Positions 5,620 to 6,263 of a stretch of 6,263 bases of DNA are shown here, piece after piece. Within the stretch, counting starts at the first letter, position 1; each line of letters opens with the position of its first letter. Origin of the DNA: an uncultured Selenomonadales bacterium (lineage in GTDB: Bacteria; Bacillota; Negativicutes; Selenomonadales; Selenomonadaceae); NCBI GenBank assembly GCA_946543495.1, contig CAMNLS010000080.1:1-6263 (forward strand), given 5' to 3'. Under the pieces are notes generated by a model. The model was given only the letters and a program-made list of their open reading frames with translations. It did not search any database and was not told where the DNA came from. A program made the position numbers and the translations under genes.

Positions 5620-5642
5620 GCGTGATAAAAATTTGTTACAGT
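5614..5642 (+). promoter_or_regulatory. sigma-A promoter of the small basic-protein gene
   Basis: TTGACG (5614-5619), a 17-base spacer and TACAGT (5637-5642) match the consensus at 5 of 6 and 4 of 6 positions. The start of transcription would fall near 5649, at the first bases of the SD, giving a very short leader (about 12 bases). The weak -10 and short leader lower confidence. Confidence 0.5.
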
Positions 5643-5660
5643 TCGCACGAGGTGATTAGC

Positions 5661-5828
5661 ATGGCAAAACCAAATCTCGCGGGCAAGCTGAAAGAGATGG
5701 CTCGCAACATGAAGGAAGAGGAAAGCTCTCAAGGCGGCGTCAAGAAGCTCGGCGACAAAATAAAACAGGGCATGGCTCATAAGAAGGAAACGAACGACGG
5801 CGGCAAAGCCTCCGGGCGCAAAGCTTGA
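5661..5828 (+). CDS. small basic hydrophilic protein of unknown function (55 aa)
   Basis: I do not recognise this gene. It is the only plus-strand gene in the window. The ATG at 5661 has an excellent SD, GAGGTGAT, 4 bases upstream. The frame remains open further upstream (to an ATG at 5622), but that earlier start would lie inside the promoter region and lacks an SD. The 55-residue product opens MAKPNLAGKLKEMARNMKEE and has 14 Lys/Arg against 7 Asp/Glu. It has no cysteine, no signal peptide and no membrane segment. Residues 6-21 and 27-40 could form amphipathic helices, and the last 15 residues are Gly/Lys-rich and probably disordered. A good SD, a candidate promoter, regular codon use and a terminator right after the stop all support a real gene. 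It could bind nucleic acid or be a small stress protein, but neither can be shown from sequence alone. Confidence 0.75.
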   Translation: MAKPNLAGKLKEMARNMKEEESSQGGVKKLGDKIKQGMAHKKETNDGGKASGRKA

Positions 5829-5835
5829 AATAAAA

Positions 5836-5866
5836 AAAAGCGGTCTCACATTTCGAGATCGCTTTT
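5836..5866. terminator. bidirectional intrinsic terminator between folE2 and the small gene
   Basis: AAAAGCGGTCTC (5836-5847) pairs with GAGATCGCTTTT (5855-5866) around a 7-base loop. On the minus strand the stem is followed by a run of eight T (5839-5832), then A and T, so it should stop the folE2 transcript well. On the plus strand the stem runs into TTTT, then GAATTTTATTT, a weaker tail for the small gene. The single imperfect pair is G-U in the plus-strand RNA but A-C in the minus-strand RNA. Confidence 0.85.
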
Positions 5867-5871
5867 GAATT

Positions 5872-6263
5872 TTATTTGCTTTCTTCGTGAGCGGCGAAGG
5901 CGTTGTGATTGTGAATTGATTCAAAGTTCTCGCACTCAACAGCGAACGCCGATAAATTTTCTACACGCCGCAGAGCCGTCACGACATCGCGCAGAATGTC
6001 TTCGACGAACTTGGGATTTTGGTAAGCGGCTTCGGTCACGAACTTTTCGTCTTCGCGTTTAAGGAGCGGGAAAATTTCTGCGGAGCCTTGCGCCTCGATG
6101 AGCCGAACAAATTTTCTTACCGACACGTCGTCTGGTTCTTTGAACGTCAACTTAACGCGGCATACGGAACGTTGATTATGCGCTCCGAACTCAGAAATTT
6201 CTTTGCTACACGGACAAAGCGACGTGAACGGCACGTTCAAGCCCAAAGTAAATTTCATACGTT
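5872..6263 (-). CDS. folE2: GTP cyclohydrolase IB (FolE2), C-terminal part, cut by window edge
   Basis: FolE2 (COG1469/DUF198, related to archaeal MptA) is a metal-dependent enzyme that converts GTP to 7,8-dihydroneopterin triphosphate. This is the first step of folate synthesis and also feeds queuosine precursors. The visible 129 codons hold the family's signature blocks: SLCPCSKEIS, which carries the metal/catalytic Cys, then FGAHNQRS, then LLKREDEKFVTEAAYQNPKF, and FESIHNHNAFA near the end. Family members are about 260-300 residues, so roughly the first half is missing. The ATG at 6258 is an internal Met, because the frame stays open to the edge and the conserved region continues there. 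The gene ends just before a strong terminator, so it is probably the last gene of its transcript. FolE2 can work with metals other than zinc, and in some bacteria it is induced when zinc is scarce. Confidence 0.96.
   Translation of the reverse strand, partial: RMKFTLGLNVPFTSLCPCSKEISEFGAHNQRSVCRVKLTFKEPDDVSVRKFVRLIEAQGSAEIFPLLKREDEKFVTEAAYQNPKFVEDILRDVVTALRRVENLSAFAVECENFESIHNHNAFAAHEESK

Noticed and set aside
5586..5939. 117-codon minus-strand ORF spanning the small gene and terminator
   Set aside because: It runs through the hairpin terminator, overlaps the folE2 end and the divergent promoters, and has no SD. It is a mirror of the real plus-strand gene.
1..6263. Mobile element, phage, toxin-antitoxin or CRISPR content
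   Set aside because: No transposase, integrase, terminal repeats, direct-repeat array or defence-type gene is visible on either strand.

Overview
The window looks like chromosomal DNA from a flagellated, anaerobic Firmicutes-type bacterium. The most likely group is Negativicutes, order Selenomonadales. That placement rests on remembered family resemblance: the FlgN tail, the Cys-containing FlgK C-terminus, the His-rich CsoR-type repressor and the DUF6470 protein. No database search was run. Base composition is moderate (neither very AT- nor GC-rich), coding density is high, and every gene but one lies on the minus strand.

Reading the minus strand from right to left: (1) positions 6263-5872 hold the C-terminal half of a type IB GTP cyclohydrolase (FolE2), cut by the window edge. 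(2) A bidirectional hairpin terminator (5836-5866) separates it from the only plus-strand gene, a 55-residue basic protein of unknown function (5661-5828). (3) About 100 bp separate that gene from a divergent CsoR/DUF156-family metal-sensing repressor (5556-5242). This gap holds two back-to-back sigma-A-type promoters whose -35 boxes lie inside one 14-bp perfect palindrome. (4) A well-matched sigma-28 (FliA/SigD) promoter at 5238-5212 precedes the late flagellar operon: flgM (anti-sigma-28), two consecutive FlgN-type chaperone genes, flgK and flgL (hook-filament junction proteins). After a 140-bp gap comes the start of a DUF6470 (YviE-like) gene that runs off the left edge.

The flagellar block follows the gene order known from Bacillus (flgM-flgN-flgK-flgL-yviE-fliW-csrA), so fliW and csrA probably lie beyond position 1. 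In the known logic, FlgM holds sigma-28 inactive until the hook-basal body is complete and FlgM is exported. The FlgN chaperones then deliver FlgK and FlgL to the export apparatus, and these form the junction onto which the filament assembles. A sigma-28 promoter in front of flgM would make the operon autoregulated. Stop codons of flgM and of the first flgN lie inside the Shine-Dalgarno sequence of the next gene, which suggests translational coupling.

I see no mobile element, CRISPR array, phage gene, tRNA or rRNA. I also see no clearly new multi-gene system. The points most worth a second look are the palindromic divergent promoter with its small basic gene, the tandem FlgN chaperones, and the cysteines (including a CxxC) in exported junction proteins.
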